Shown here one piece after another: positions 17,669 to 27,086 of a stretch of DNA of 64,000 nucleotides. Under the pieces are notes generated by a model. The model worked only from the letters and a program-made list of their open reading frames with translations. It was not told the origin of the DNA and did no database searches. Positions within the stretch are counted from its first letter, which is position 1. Every line of letters starts with the position of its first letter. This DNA comes from CAYURP01 sp964447175 (GTDB lineage Bacteria > Zixibacteria > MSB-5A5 > SM23-73-2), in contig CAYURP010000012.1 in the NCBI GenBank assembly GCA_964447175.1, positions 3,162-67,161 on the forward strand, given 5' to 3'. Made by a program: the position numbers and the translations under genes.

Positions 17669-19606
17669 TTACCCTTCTTCCTCCTCCTCTTCCTCTGGGT
17701 GGGTTTCTTGTATCTGCAACCGGGTAAACTCCTTAGGATGTTTTTCCATTAATTCCTCCTCAGAAACCCTTCCGGTCAGCATACTGAAGTTTACCGGATA
17801 GATGTCCGGATGCAGGAATACTGAAAAGAAATGCCAGACTACAATGGCAGTGGTTGCTAAAACTGCCTCGTAAAAGTGGACGCTTTTGAAAACGTCCAGA
17901 AGCCATATAGGCATAAAGCCCAGAAAGAAATTCTCAAACCACAGAGGTAAACCGGTGACAATCATCACTCCCGCTCCCCAGATCAAAGCCCAAAACTCGG
18001 CCTTCTCAGCATAATCATAATGGTCAAAACCAGGACGTTCTCGAATCAATCCCAGATGATAGCTGATGTTCTTAATTAAAAGTATTATGTCCTCAGGTAG
18101 AGGGAATATTTTTCTAAACTGTTCCTTGCCCCTTTTAGTGAATAAGATATAATATAAATGATAAAGACAAACCAGAATAAAGATGACCCCCGCAATTCTG
18201 TGAACCAATCCCCTGAATGCCATTCCCGCCTCAGAATGGGTCATCCAGGAGAAAATCCACCAGTCAGGGAACCTCAAGGCTAAACCAGTATAAGCCAGGG
18301 TGGTAAAAGTTACCAGTAAGATCAGATGCTGGATTATCTCGTTTCTGGTGAATCTGATAATAGTATCACTGGCACTCCCTTTGAACCTTTTTACCACATA
18401 TTTTAACATTACGATCAGGTTATGCAAAAGCATTCCGCCAATAATCAGAGGAATCAGGAGTAAATATATTCTCCTTATTAACCATACCCCGATATCCTTT
18501 TTGGTTTGGGGCTCAAGATGCAAAGAACCCTTAACGAAATTTGGACCAGCATTGGAATGACACTTACCACAGGTTTGAGAAAGATTATCTTTATGGGTGG
18601 CGGAGTTAGGATCGGATGAGGAAAGAATATTGTGATTCCCATGACAGTCAGCACAGCTGGCAGCATCCGGATCACCGGCTGTACTTACCACACCATGATA
18701 AAGATCAGTATAGGGCGTTTTTCTTTTAGTCGCCACCGCATACCTCCCTCCTATCCTTTCCTCGGAATGGCACCTGGAACAGGTAACCCGGGTGATATTA
18801 GGAGGATAAGTCAAGGAAGTTGGTTCCTTTGAAGTTTGGATGCTGTGAGCTCCGTGACAATCAATACAAACTGCAGCAGTCAAAATCCCTGCCTGGATAG
18901 CTTTTCCGTGCACATCCTTCTTGTATTCCTCATAAACATCCGGATGGCAATCCGAGCATAGTTGGGGAATCTTACCCCGGAAGCTGGGTGATTCGGGATC
19001 CAGGGAGGATCTGGTCTGGTGGCTTTGGTGACAATCAGAGCAGACTAAAATATCCACCATTCCCTCTTGCACAAGTTTACCGTGCACGCTCCTTTTATAA
19101 AGTTCTGCAGGACCCAGGTCATCCCGTTTCAACCCACCCACCAATGCAGATTTACTATGGCATTTACCGCATAATATCGGTTGATTTCCCCGATAAGCCT
19201 CAGATTCCGGATCTTCTACAGCTTTAACATTATGATAACCATGGCAATTTATGCATCCGGGAGCTGAATTGAATCCTTGCTCATATCTTTTGCCATGGAT
19301 ACCGGCAAAAAACATCTGGGCTGCATTATCATGACAAGTCCCGCAGTCCACCTTCCCAGGTTTGGTTTCATGGGGTTCAGCCAAAACACCTGAATGACAG
19401 GTTATGCATTCAAATCCCCCATGTATTGAGCCCTGGAGAAAAGAGTAATCCACAAAAAGGGATATCTCCTTACCAGCCTCATCAGTGCTGGTCAGGTCCT
19501 TCTCCCCGTGACACATCAAACACTCCTCATCGGTCTGAGCCAAAGCAGGAGAACAGGCAATTAAAAGAATTATCAGGATCACGATATTCTTGTTAAAACT
19601 CTTCAT
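17669..19606 (-). CDS. 11-haem cytochrome c fused to a b-type membrane cytochrome (CbcL-like)
   Basis: 645 aa. After a signal peptide (residues 6-23), eleven CXXCH motifs start at residues 29, 67, 88, 118, 146, 189, 217, 247, 276, 318 and 346. The C-terminal 270 residues contain about five membrane helices with His427, 469, 483, 578, 592 and 599 as haem b ligand candidates, resembling HydC/FdnI-type cytochrome b. The protein ends in an acidic tail of Glu residues. The layout, periplasmic multihaem part plus quinone-reactive membrane part, matches CbcL-type inner-membrane quinol oxidoreductases used in extracellular electron transfer. The c-haems would need the nearby ccm operon. The direction of electron flow and partners are not shown by the sequence. 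Confidence 0.85.
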   Translation of the reverse strand: MKSFNKNIVILIILLIACSPALAQTDEECLMCHGEKDLTSTDEAGKEISLFVDYSFLQGSIHGGFECITCHSGVLAEPHETKPGKVDCGTCHDNAAQMFFAGIHGKRYEQGFNSAPGCINCHGYHNVKAVEDPESEAYRGNQPILCGKCHSKSALVGGLKRDDLGPAELYKRSVHGKLVQEGMVDILVCSDCHQSHQTRSSLDPESPSFRGKIPQLCSDCHPDVYEEYKKDVHGKAIQAGILTAAVCIDCHGAHSIQTSKEPTSLTYPPNITRVTCSRCHSEERIGGRYAVATKRKTPYTDLYHGVVSTAGDPDAASCADCHGNHNILSSSDPNSATHKDNLSQTCGKCHSNAGPNFVKGSLHLEPQTKKDIGVWLIRRIYLLLIPLIIGGMLLHNLIVMLKYVVKRFKGSASDTIIRFTRNEIIQHLILLVTFTTLAYTGLALRFPDWWIFSWMTHSEAGMAFRGLVHRIAGVIFILVCLYHLYYILFTKRGKEQFRKIFPLPEDIILLIKNISYHLGLIRERPGFDHYDYAEKAEFWALIWGAGVMIVTGLPLWFENFFLGFMPIWLLDVFKSVHFYEAVLATTAIVVWHFFSVFLHPDIYPVNFSMLTGRVSEEELMEKHPKEFTRLQIQETHPEEEEEEEG

Positions 19607-19784
19607 GTCAACTCCAGTCGATTGTATCTACCAAAATTATTAAATAGCGAATTAATTCACATAAGTTTTTTAAAATAACCCATCAAACTCTTTTGTCAAG
19701 ATTTTTTTAGTACGTTTCCTGAAAAGACAATTTCATAATCAAAATTAGGGTGCCAGCCTGAAGCACTTTCCTTTTTCCAAATTC

Positions 19785-20065
19785 GTAGTTGCCTCATTTA
19801 TGGGGCATGTATACGAGGATCGTAGTCACCCAATTTATTGGGCTTTTTTTAGCCAATCTATGTAATGCCAGAACCTGACTTAAGTCAGGTTCTGGAGATT
19901 TACATTTGGTATCACAGGTTGTTCCCCGGAACGTGCAGGCAACCTGTGTTACGAAAAAAAGACTGGAAAATGTAGCGTCCCCCTTCAGACGGGATGAAAA
20001 TGGTGGGTGGCTCTGGATTTCCTGACCCAGAGGTACGAGGACAAGGTCAAAAGACCTTGTCCTAC
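19785..20065. repeat. Cluster of GTAG-headed hairpins and a perfect 28-bp palindrome
   Basis: Plus strand: GTAG 19785 with a TGCC..CAT-TTATG-GGGCA hairpin; GTAG 19822 with CCCAA-TTTA-TTGGG followed by seven T; GTAG 19972 before CGTCCCCCTTCAGACGGGATG. A perfect 28-bp palindrome, CCAGAACC...GGTTCTGG centred on CTTAAG, is at 19868-19895. CACAGGTTG/CAACCTGTG lies at 19913-19948. Minus strand: GTAG 20065-20062 with GGACAAGGTC-TTTT-GACCTTGTCC (20039-20062). This fills most of the 19607-20184 gap between two divergent genes. Confidence 0.75.
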
Positions 20066-20146
20066 CCACCTGTTTACAATCGATTTATGCATATTGGACA
20101 AAGCTTTATATTAATTGGCTTTTGGCGATTTTTTTCAAATTTTCCC

Positions 20147-20174
20147 TTGATTTTTTGAAACTTTCTTGTATTAT
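20147..20174 (+). promoter_or_regulatory. Putative promoter of murB
   Basis: TTGATT (20147-20152), spacer 16, TATTAT (20169-20174). Transcription would begin near 20181, only a few bases before the GTG at 20185, which favours the later GTG at 20221 as start. Confidence 0.4.
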
Positions 20175-20184
20175 ATAATGAAGA

Positions 20185-21123
20185 GTGGAGAAACCTATAG
20201 ATACAGTTTCTCGTCAGAGAGTGTATAAAAAACTTAGAAGTTTTTTAGGTGATAAGCTGAAACGAGATGAGATCTTAGCGCCTTATACCTATTTTAAGAT
20301 CGGTGGACCTTGTGACTTCTTCTTTAATGCGGAAAAAATTGATGATCTGATCAATGCAGTTCTTTTAGCTCAGGAATTAAAGGTTAACTATTTCATTTTA
20401 GGCGAAGGAAGTAACCTTCTGGTTAGCGATAATGGTTTTAAAGGATTTATAATAAAAAACAGCTGCCACAAAATTGAAGTAAACAAAAGCACGATTACCG
20501 CACAGTCCGGAGCTAAATTGAATGATTTAGTCAAGATGGCAACTTCTAACTCTTTGACTGGAATGGAGTTCTGTGCCGGCATTCCGGGAACTGTGGGTGG
20601 TGCTGTGTGTGGAAATGCCGGGGCTTTTGGTCGTTCCATAGGAGAGTTTTTGAGTGAAGCTGTTTTGCTCAAAAAAGAAGGTGCAATTGATATTGTTGAC
20701 AAAGACTATTTTGACTTTGATTACCGAGAAAGTGAATTAAAGAGATCTGGTGATACCCTGCTCTCAGCTTCTTTTCAATTGAAGAAGGGAAAAACGGAAA
20801 GGATAAAGTTAAAGGTGGAAAAGAATTTAGCCGAAAGAAATAAAAGGTTGCCCAAAAGAAGAAATTCCGCAGGGTGTTTTTTCAAAAATATTGTAACAGG
20901 TGATGGAAATAAGATATCTGCGGGATTGTTATTGGATCAGGTAAAAGCAAAGAAATTGAGAGTTGGTGATGCGGCTGTTTTTAACAAGCATGCTAATGTT
21001 CTGATAAACAGGGGCAAGGCTAAAGCCAAAGAGGTTAAAAAATTAGCTCGTATATTGAAGGATAGGGTAAAGAGAAGGTTTGGCCTTGAATTAGAAGAGG
21101 AAGTTAGACTTGTAGGATTTTGA
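20185..21123 (+). CDS. murB: UDP-N-acetylenolpyruvoylglucosamine reductase
   Basis: 312-aa FAD enzyme that reduces UDP-GlcNAc-enolpyruvate to UDP-MurNAc, in the cytoplasm. FAD-binding signatures are YTYFKIGGPCDFF, LGEGSNLL and GMEFCAGIPGTVGGAVCGNAGAFG. YRESEL and the proton-donating Ser region NSAGCFFKN are intact. The sequence has the short C-terminus expected of type II MurB. Two GTG starts are possible: 20185 (312 aa) and 20221 (300 aa); neither has a strong ribosome-binding site, and the promoter position favours the second. About 50-110 bases separate it from sprA, depending on the sprA start. Confidence 0.95.
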   Translation: MEKPIDTVSRQRVYKKLRSFLGDKLKRDEILAPYTYFKIGGPCDFFFNAEKIDDLINAVLLAQELKVNYFILGEGSNLLVSDNGFKGFIIKNSCHKIEVNKSTITAQSGAKLNDLVKMATSNSLTGMEFCAGIPGTVGGAVCGNAGAFGRSIGEFLSEAVLLKKEGAIDIVDKDYFDFDYRESELKRSGDTLLSASFQLKKGKTERIKLKVEKNLAERNKRLPKRRNSAGCFFKNIVTGDGNKISAGLLLDQVKAKKLRVGDAAVFNKHANVLINRGKAKAKEVKKLARILKDRVKRRFGLELEEEVRLVGF

Positions 21124-21193
21124 GGTGACACATAAAAAAAGGAGGTTTTCTATCGAAAATAGCTAAAGAGTTTTGAAAAGAGGTATTTATTTG

Positions 21194-24100
21194 ATGTGTC
21201 TTTTTGACGAAAAGTTGAGGACCGTCAGGAGAGGTATGTTTGTCCTGTTTTTGGCGGTTTGTTTTTTTTCCCCATCACCTTTTCTTCAAGCCCAGGGGCT
21301 GAAAATCGAACTGGATTACAAAAGTCTATACATCCTTCCCCCGGAACCTCAAAAGGAGCAGGGTCTTTCCATCTCCACCTCCCCGCCTCTTCTTAAAAGC
21401 AAACTGCGTTTCAATAGAAAAGCAGATGTGGATTACGATCACGGTTATGTTACCATTCATGATGAAATAGGATTGTATTCAATCTACCATCCTTTCAGCC
21501 TTAATCTTCACTCGTATATAGAGGCTAATAACCGGTCCAAATACAGACAGGGCTGGCTTAATACCCTGAACAGCTCAATGAAGAAGGAGCAGAGTGAAAG
21601 AGCAGCAGGACTTTTAAATTTCGAAATACCGGTGAAATTTCCCAAGCTGGTTACCAAGATCATAGGGGAGGGGGGGCCAGGTTTAAGAGTCAATGGCTCT
21701 CGGAGGATTACCTTCTCCGGAAAAAGCAGCTGGGAGGAGGGGTTAAGAAATACCGCTACCTCGCGGCAGTCGAAATTCCCATCCCTGAATATGGAGCAAA
21801 TCTCGCAGTTCACCATAACCGGAAATGTGGGAACCAAGGTATCGGTTAAGGTGGACCAGGACAGCAAACGCCAGAGCGATCTGGAAAATACCATGCACCT
21901 GAAATACACCGGCGACGAGGATGGAATTGTTCAGAGCATCGAGGCCGGTAATACTACCTTAAGTATGAGAAGCGGTCTCATGGGTTACAGCCAGAATGTG
22001 CAAGGCCTTTTCGGAATCAAAGCCCAGACCAAATTTGGAGGTTTGGATTTGACCATGATTGCCAGCCAGGAGAAGGGTTCTACCCAGAAAGCTGAATTCC
22101 AAGCAGGAGCCGAAACCAACGTTACAATCATCCGGGATTACGAATATCTGCACCGTACCTTCTTCTACCTGGGGCAGGATGTGCTCTTAGGTCACCAGAA
22201 GGATGACTTTGGGGTGGGGGATAGCATCATCTATTTCAGACTCTACTTGAACGACAATGCGATCACCAACAACTCTGATCGCTTGCATGGTATAGCTTAT
22301 GTTGATCCTGAAAATATTGACACTTCAAGTGAAGAGGTGGAATACAGAAGATTTGAGGAGATGGATTATGAGGATTATCAAGTATTTCTGGTTAAAAGCA
22401 AGACAGTCCATCCAAACGGCACTGTCACTTACCAGCTGCCTTATGTGGAGTTGAACAAGAGTCTGAATGAACAGGATGTTCTGGCAGTTTATTATGAAGT
22501 GTTGCGTGCAAATGGGAGTGTGGATACGGTAGGGAATCTGAATTACTACAGCACTGGAAACACAGATGACGATACATCATACGTTCTGAAGTTGATTAAA
22601 CACCACTATCCTAAAAACGACTACATCACCTGGGAATATGAATGGAGAAATGTCTATTACTTAAGAAGTAAGAATATGGATTCGGAGGGAATAGAAATAG
22701 ACATATATAAAGGACCTAAAGGCGGGGAGAACATAAATCAGGATTTGAATAACCAGGATGGAGTGAGGTATCTTGAGCTATTGGGCCTGGATCGATATAA
22801 CACCAGAGGAGAATTGCAACCGGACGGTGTTTTCGATCAAAGCCAGCTGTTTATAGATAGAGGTTATCTGTTTTTCCCTCAAAGGCACCCCTTTGCCTCA
22901 GATTTGAGTTTTACCGGTAATCCGGAGGATACTTTGAAAGAAAAGATATCCCAGATATATACTTCAAATGTCCAGCCAACCATAACTGAAGCCAGCAAAT
23001 ACTATATATACTCGAAGTCTGCTACTCGGAAATCAGAGTATTCCCTGGGTCATTCTCCCATCATTGAGGGTTCTGAAGTGGTTACCTTGAACGGAAGACA
23101 TCTGACTCGGGGAACGGAATATAGCATTGTTTACGAGATAGGCTTAATTAGATTTCTTACGGATGAGGCATTGGACCCTGATGCTCGGGTTACTATTGAT
23201 TATGAATATGCACCTCTTTTTATGCCTGAAAGGAAAAGCCTTTTTGGACTTCAGGGGAAATATGATTTTGGGGAGAAGCTGAATTTTGATTGGGTGGCTT
23301 TGTATAAAAGTGAGAAAAGTACGGAGGATCGTCCCCGGGTGGGGGAGGAGCCTACAAAGAATTTCGGTTGGGGAGGGACACTTACCTATAATTCACCGTC
23401 CCCGTTTTTGACCAATATGGTCGACGCTTTACCCCTTTTGGAAACTGAAGCTGAATCCAGAGTCAATTTCACTTTCCAGGGGGGAGGAAACGTGCCCAAT
23501 CCTAACACTTTAGACAAAGCCTTTATCGATGATTTTGAATCTGCTCTGGATTACACTGATCTGGGAATCCGCAGAGGAACCTGGACCCTTTCCAGCCTAC
23601 CCTATACCTCGTATCAGAGGGCTCGGATGTATTGGTATAATCCTTATGATCAGGTGCGGATAGATGAGATCTGGCCCAACAAAGAAGCTTGGAGAGGGGA
23701 GAACAGAACCAATGTTTTAAACATTGTATTTCTCCCGGACCGGCCCCAGGCACCTGTTGATACCTTGACAGGGAAACCGGTCTGCAACGGGATAATGAGT
23801 CCCCTTTCTCAGGGTAACTATGACCAGTCAAGAAGAAGATTCCTGGAGATCTGGGTCAGAGGTGATGTGGGAGCAATGCATGTGGATCTGGGACAGATCA
23901 GTGAGGATGTGATTCCCAATGGAAAAGTGGATACAGAGGATAAGTCAGTATATGGGCAAAGTGATGGAATCCTGGATGAGGATGAGGATACCGGATTGGA
24001 TGGTTTGAGGGACAATATGGAACCAGGACATGAGGAGTATGCTGATCCCAATGGAGACGACTTTGAATATAAATCTGATGATAGATCACAAAGATACGAT

Positions 24101-27079
24101 TACACCAGGATCAATGGCACAGAGGGAAACATCGACGATCCGGACAGAGGAAGGCGACCGGATACCGAAGATATCAACTACAACGGGATTTTAGATCCTT
24201 TTAATAACTATTTCGAATACACCATAGATCTGAATAGCACAGACTGGGTAGAGGGGACTTATAATAACGGATGGAGGTTATATAGAATCCCCTTGAAGGA
24301 CTCATCCACCGTTTACTATTCCGAGGTGGGAAATCCCGATTGGAATACCATACAGTTCGCCCGACTCTGGATTACCTCCCCTGAGTCCACTCTGGTTCAG
24401 ATAGCATCCATCCAGCTGGTAGGCAATAAGTGGTTGAATTCCGGAATCTCAATGCCTGAGGAAAAAGAGATACCGGATATGAAACATCAGGGTTCCTTCA
24501 CAGGAGGGGGGGATCATCTCAATTGGCTGGAACAGAAACCAAGCCAAAGCAAATTCGAGATATTTGTTACCAACACCCAAGAAAATGCAGACTATTACCC
24601 ACCTCCCAAGGTGGCAGGGGTACTGGACAGAAAGACAAAGGTCAGAGAGAAGGAACAGTCGCTGGTTTTAAGATTTGAGGATTTAAAACCCTATTACAGT
24701 GGCTCAGCGTATAGAGTGCTTTATTCCACCGAGGACTATACTAACTACCATTACATGAATATGTGGATCCATGGCTCTGAGAGTACTTCAGATGTTCTGT
24801 TTTTCTTCCGGATGGGATTAGATTCTACCAATTATTATGAATATCATACCCAGGTAGCCCCCGGTTGGAATGAAATGGTAATCGATTTCACAAAGATTAC
24901 CGCCCTGAAAATAGATATGGAAAAGAATTCAAAATTTATTAGCGAAAACAACTACACGGTAAAGGGCAGTCCATCCCTGTCTCGTATAAGATGGTTCTCC
25001 TGTGGAGTGGAGAATATGAATCTGGACTCATCTATCACTGGCGAGGTCTGGATGGATGAGCTACTGGTTACTGATGTTCGAAAAGTTCCCGGTTTTGCGG
25101 GGAACGCCTCTTTAGGTTTAAATCTGGCTGATTTTTCTGCGTTCTCACTGAAACTGTCCAAAAGGGACAGCGAGTTCAGGGACCTGGTCAGCAAAATGGG
25201 TTCAGGGGTGAATCAAACCTCCATAAACTTCCAGAACGATATACATCTGGAGAAGCTACTTCCACCTACCTGGGGGTTCAATCTTCCCCTGAGGCTATCC
25301 TGGTCCCAGGATACCTCGATTCCCAGATTGAAAACCGGATCTGATATTGTCATTCCTTCTGAATTGAGGGATTCAGAGACCACTGAGTCTGTTGGCCGAT
25401 CCTTTAGTTTTAGTGAGTCATATAATAAAAATACCCAGAACTGGCTTCTAAACATGACCCTGAAAAGGATATCCACAGGTTACTCCTATAGGGACAACAG
25501 CACCAGATCCCCCCTTACTCCGGTTAATGAGAGTCGAAGTTATAATTGGAATTTGAGCTATGGTCTTTCCCCGGGCAGGAAACTGTCTTTTCCCATTTTA
25601 GGCTGGATGAAATTGCCACTTTTACCTTCCACTCTCACCGGAACCAGATTGTACTTGTTGCCTACCAGTGTTAGGTTTGGAGGTCAAATAAATGGGAGCA
25701 GATCTCATTCCGAGAACAGTGCAGGCAACATTACGGATACAGACATTAAGGATTTTAACGGCGATGTCAATATCACTTTGAAGCCTATAAATGCTCTGGA
25801 CGCAGATTACAAATTCAATACTAAAAGAGATATCCGGGGAAAAGAAAACTTTAAACTGTCTTTCAGTCCAAAAGAATTCAGACTGGGACAGGAGATCAGC
25901 CGAGGGCAAACATTTAATCTTACCTATACTCCCACCCTGTTCAGTTTTCTTACTCATAAGTTCTCTTTTGTCTCCAATTATTCAGAGAATTCAGATCCCA
26001 AAATACTTCTGGGAACTCGATCAGCCAAGAATTCCAATTCCCGGTCCATCGATGTCAGTCTGAATTTAAACGACCTTCTGGGCCAAACCTCATCCTCCCC
26101 CAAATCTGATACTTTGAAATCAGGTTTTAAGATTGTTCCCTTGAACTGGCTCAGGTTTTTTACCTCAAGAATCGATCCCATAACTGGAAGTTATGGCAGA
26201 ACCACAAACTCCAGCGCCTCCGGGCTTTTAGATAGACCCTCCCTGGCTTACCAATTCGGCTTCACCAGTGATCCCAATGCTCGGAGACAAATTGATCCTA
26301 ATAGAACCGCCAGTGACGCCTACTCGGTAGCTAAAACTTATGACCTGAGAACCGGGGCAAAAATCTCCCGACAGATTTCAGTTACCTTCAGGTATGGTTG
26401 GGGAGCTAAGTGGACTGCCTCCACCTCAAAACCGGTCAACAATATCAGTGAAACTTTTCCCGATATAATTTTTAACTGGAACGGATTGGAGAAATTCAAG
26501 TTCTTTAACCGGGTATTTTCCAGTCTATCTTACAAATTCGGTTTCACCCGTAAGGTGGACAAATCCGAGGAGCTGAGCACAAAAAAACCATTGTCCCAGG
26601 ACACAGATAAAAGGTTCTCACCTCTGGCCTATTTCAACTGCAACTGGAAAAATGGAATAAAGAATACCTTTGATATAAGCAGGAGCATAAGGGAGAGTAA
26701 GGATTTAAGAGCAATAGGAGGAAGCCAGAGCATTTCCGTTAGTTATGAGACTTCATATAAAATCACTTCCAATTATTCCTTCAGTGCGCCTCAGGGAATC
26801 AAATTACCTTTTTTAAGAAACTTGAAATTTCAGAGTAATCTGAGTTTATCCTTAGATATAACTAAAAAGGACAGCAAACAGAAAAGCTCTGTTCAGGGAC
26901 AACCCTTCAACGTGAAAGCAAACTCCACTCAATTCATCCTGGGACTTCGAGGTGGTTACAGTTTTTCCTCCAACGTGAACGGAGGTCTTATGTTGGGGTG
27001 GACGGATTACCAAGATAAAAAGACAGGAGCTAAAAGACATACCCGGGAGGTGGGGATCTGGATTGAGTTCAGATTCTAA
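21194..27079 (+). CDS. sprA: SprA-type outer-membrane protein (type 9 secretion/gliding motility)
   Basis: Giant protein of about 1960 aa. After a signal peptide ending SPFLQAQG, the N-terminal part contains the SprA core (ITGNVGTKVSVKVDQDSKRQ, LRSGLMGY-like repeats, FGIKAQTKFGGLDL) seen in the outer-membrane translocon of the type 9 secretion system. A long middle with beta-strands and Asp-rich calcium-like loops (residues near 930-1010) follows. The C-terminal third alternates aromatic-ended strands and ends WIEFRF, as a beta-barrel does. Flavobacterium SprA is larger (about 2400 aa). Starts at 21173 (TTG), 21194 (ATG) or 21236 (ATG, with AGGAG and a clean signal peptide) are possible. No other type 9 gene is in the window. 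Confidence 0.9.
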   Translation: MCLFDEKLRTVRRGMFVLFLAVCFFSPSPFLQAQGLKIELDYKSLYILPPEPQKEQGLSISTSPPLLKSKLRFNRKADVDYDHGYVTIHDEIGLYSIYHPFSLNLHSYIEANNRSKYRQGWLNTLNSSMKKEQSERAAGLLNFEIPVKFPKLVTKIIGEGGPGLRVNGSRRITFSGKSSWEEGLRNTATSRQSKFPSLNMEQISQFTITGNVGTKVSVKVDQDSKRQSDLENTMHLKYTGDEDGIVQSIEAGNTTLSMRSGLMGYSQNVQGLFGIKAQTKFGGLDLTMIASQEKGSTQKAEFQAGAETNVTIIRDYEYLHRTFFYLGQDVLLGHQKDDFGVGDSIIYFRLYLNDNAITNNSDRLHGIAYVDPENIDTSSEEVEYRRFEEMDYEDYQVFLVKSKTVHPNGTVTYQLPYVELNKSLNEQDVLAVYYEVLRANGSVDTVGNLNYYSTGNTDDDTSYVLKLIKHHYPKNDYITWEYEWRNVYYLRSKNMDSEGIEIDIYKGPKGGENINQDLNNQDGVRYLELLGLDRYNTRGELQPDGVFDQSQLFIDRGYLFFPQRHPFASDLSFTGNPEDTLKEKISQIYTSNVQPTITEASKYYIYSKSATRKSEYSLGHSPIIEGSEVVTLNGRHLTRGTEYSIVYEIGLIRFLTDEALDPDARVTIDYEYAPLFMPERKSLFGLQGKYDFGEKLNFDWVALYKSEKSTEDRPRVGEEPTKNFGWGGTLTYNSPSPFLTNMVDALPLLETEAESRVNFTFQGGGNVPNPNTLDKAFIDDFESALDYTDLGIRRGTWTLSSLPYTSYQRARMYWYNPYDQVRIDEIWPNKEAWRGENRTNVLNIVFLPDRPQAPVDTLTGKPVCNGIMSPLSQGNYDQSRRRFLEIWVRGDVGAMHVDLGQISEDVIPNGKVDTEDKSVYGQSDGILDEDEDTGLDGLRDNMEPGHEEYADPNGDDFEYKSDDRSQRYDYTRINGTEGNIDDPDRGRRPDTEDINYNGILDPFNNYFEYTIDLNSTDWVEGTYNNGWRLYRIPLKDSSTVYYSEVGNPDWNTIQFARLWITSPESTLVQIASIQLVGNKWLNSGISMPEEKEIPDMKHQGSFTGGGDHLNWLEQKPSQSKFEIFVTNTQENADYYPPPKVAGVLDRKTKVREKEQSLVLRFEDLKPYYSGSAYRVLYSTEDYTNYHYMNMWIHGSESTSDVLFFFRMGLDSTNYYEYHTQVAPGWNEMVIDFTKITALKIDMEKNSKFISENNYTVKGSPSLSRIRWFSCGVENMNLDSSITGEVWMDELLVTDVRKVPGFAGNASLGLNLADFSAFSLKLSKRDSEFRDLVSKMGSGVNQTSINFQNDIHLEKLLPPTWGFNLPLRLSWSQDTSIPRLKTGSDIVIPSELRDSETTESVGRSFSFSESYNKNTQNWLLNMTLKRISTGYSYRDNSTRSPLTPVNESRSYNWNLSYGLSPGRKLSFPILGWMKLPLLPSTLTGTRLYLLPTSVRFGGQINGSRSHSENSAGNITDTDIKDFNGDVNITLKPINALDADYKFNTKRDIRGKENFKLSFSPKEFRLGQEISRGQTFNLTYTPTLFSFLTHKFSFVSNYSENSDPKILLGTRSAKNSNSRSIDVSLNLNDLLGQTSSSPKSDTLKSGFKIVPLNWLRFFTSRIDPITGSYGRTTNSSASGLLDRPSLAYQFGFTSDPNARRQIDPNRTASDAYSVAKTYDLRTGAKISRQISVTFRYGWGAKWTASTSKPVNNISETFPDIIFNWNGLEKFKFFNRVFSSLSYKFGFTRKVDKSEELSTKKPLSQDTDKRFSPLAYFNCNWKNGIKNTFDISRSIRESKDLRAIGGSQSISVSYETSYKITSNYSFSAPQGIKLPFLRNLKFQSNLSLSLDITKKDSKQKSSVQGQPFNVKANSTQFILGLRGGYSFSSNVNGGLMLGWTDYQDKKTGAKRHTREVGIWIEFRF

Positions 27080-27086
27080 AGGAGCT

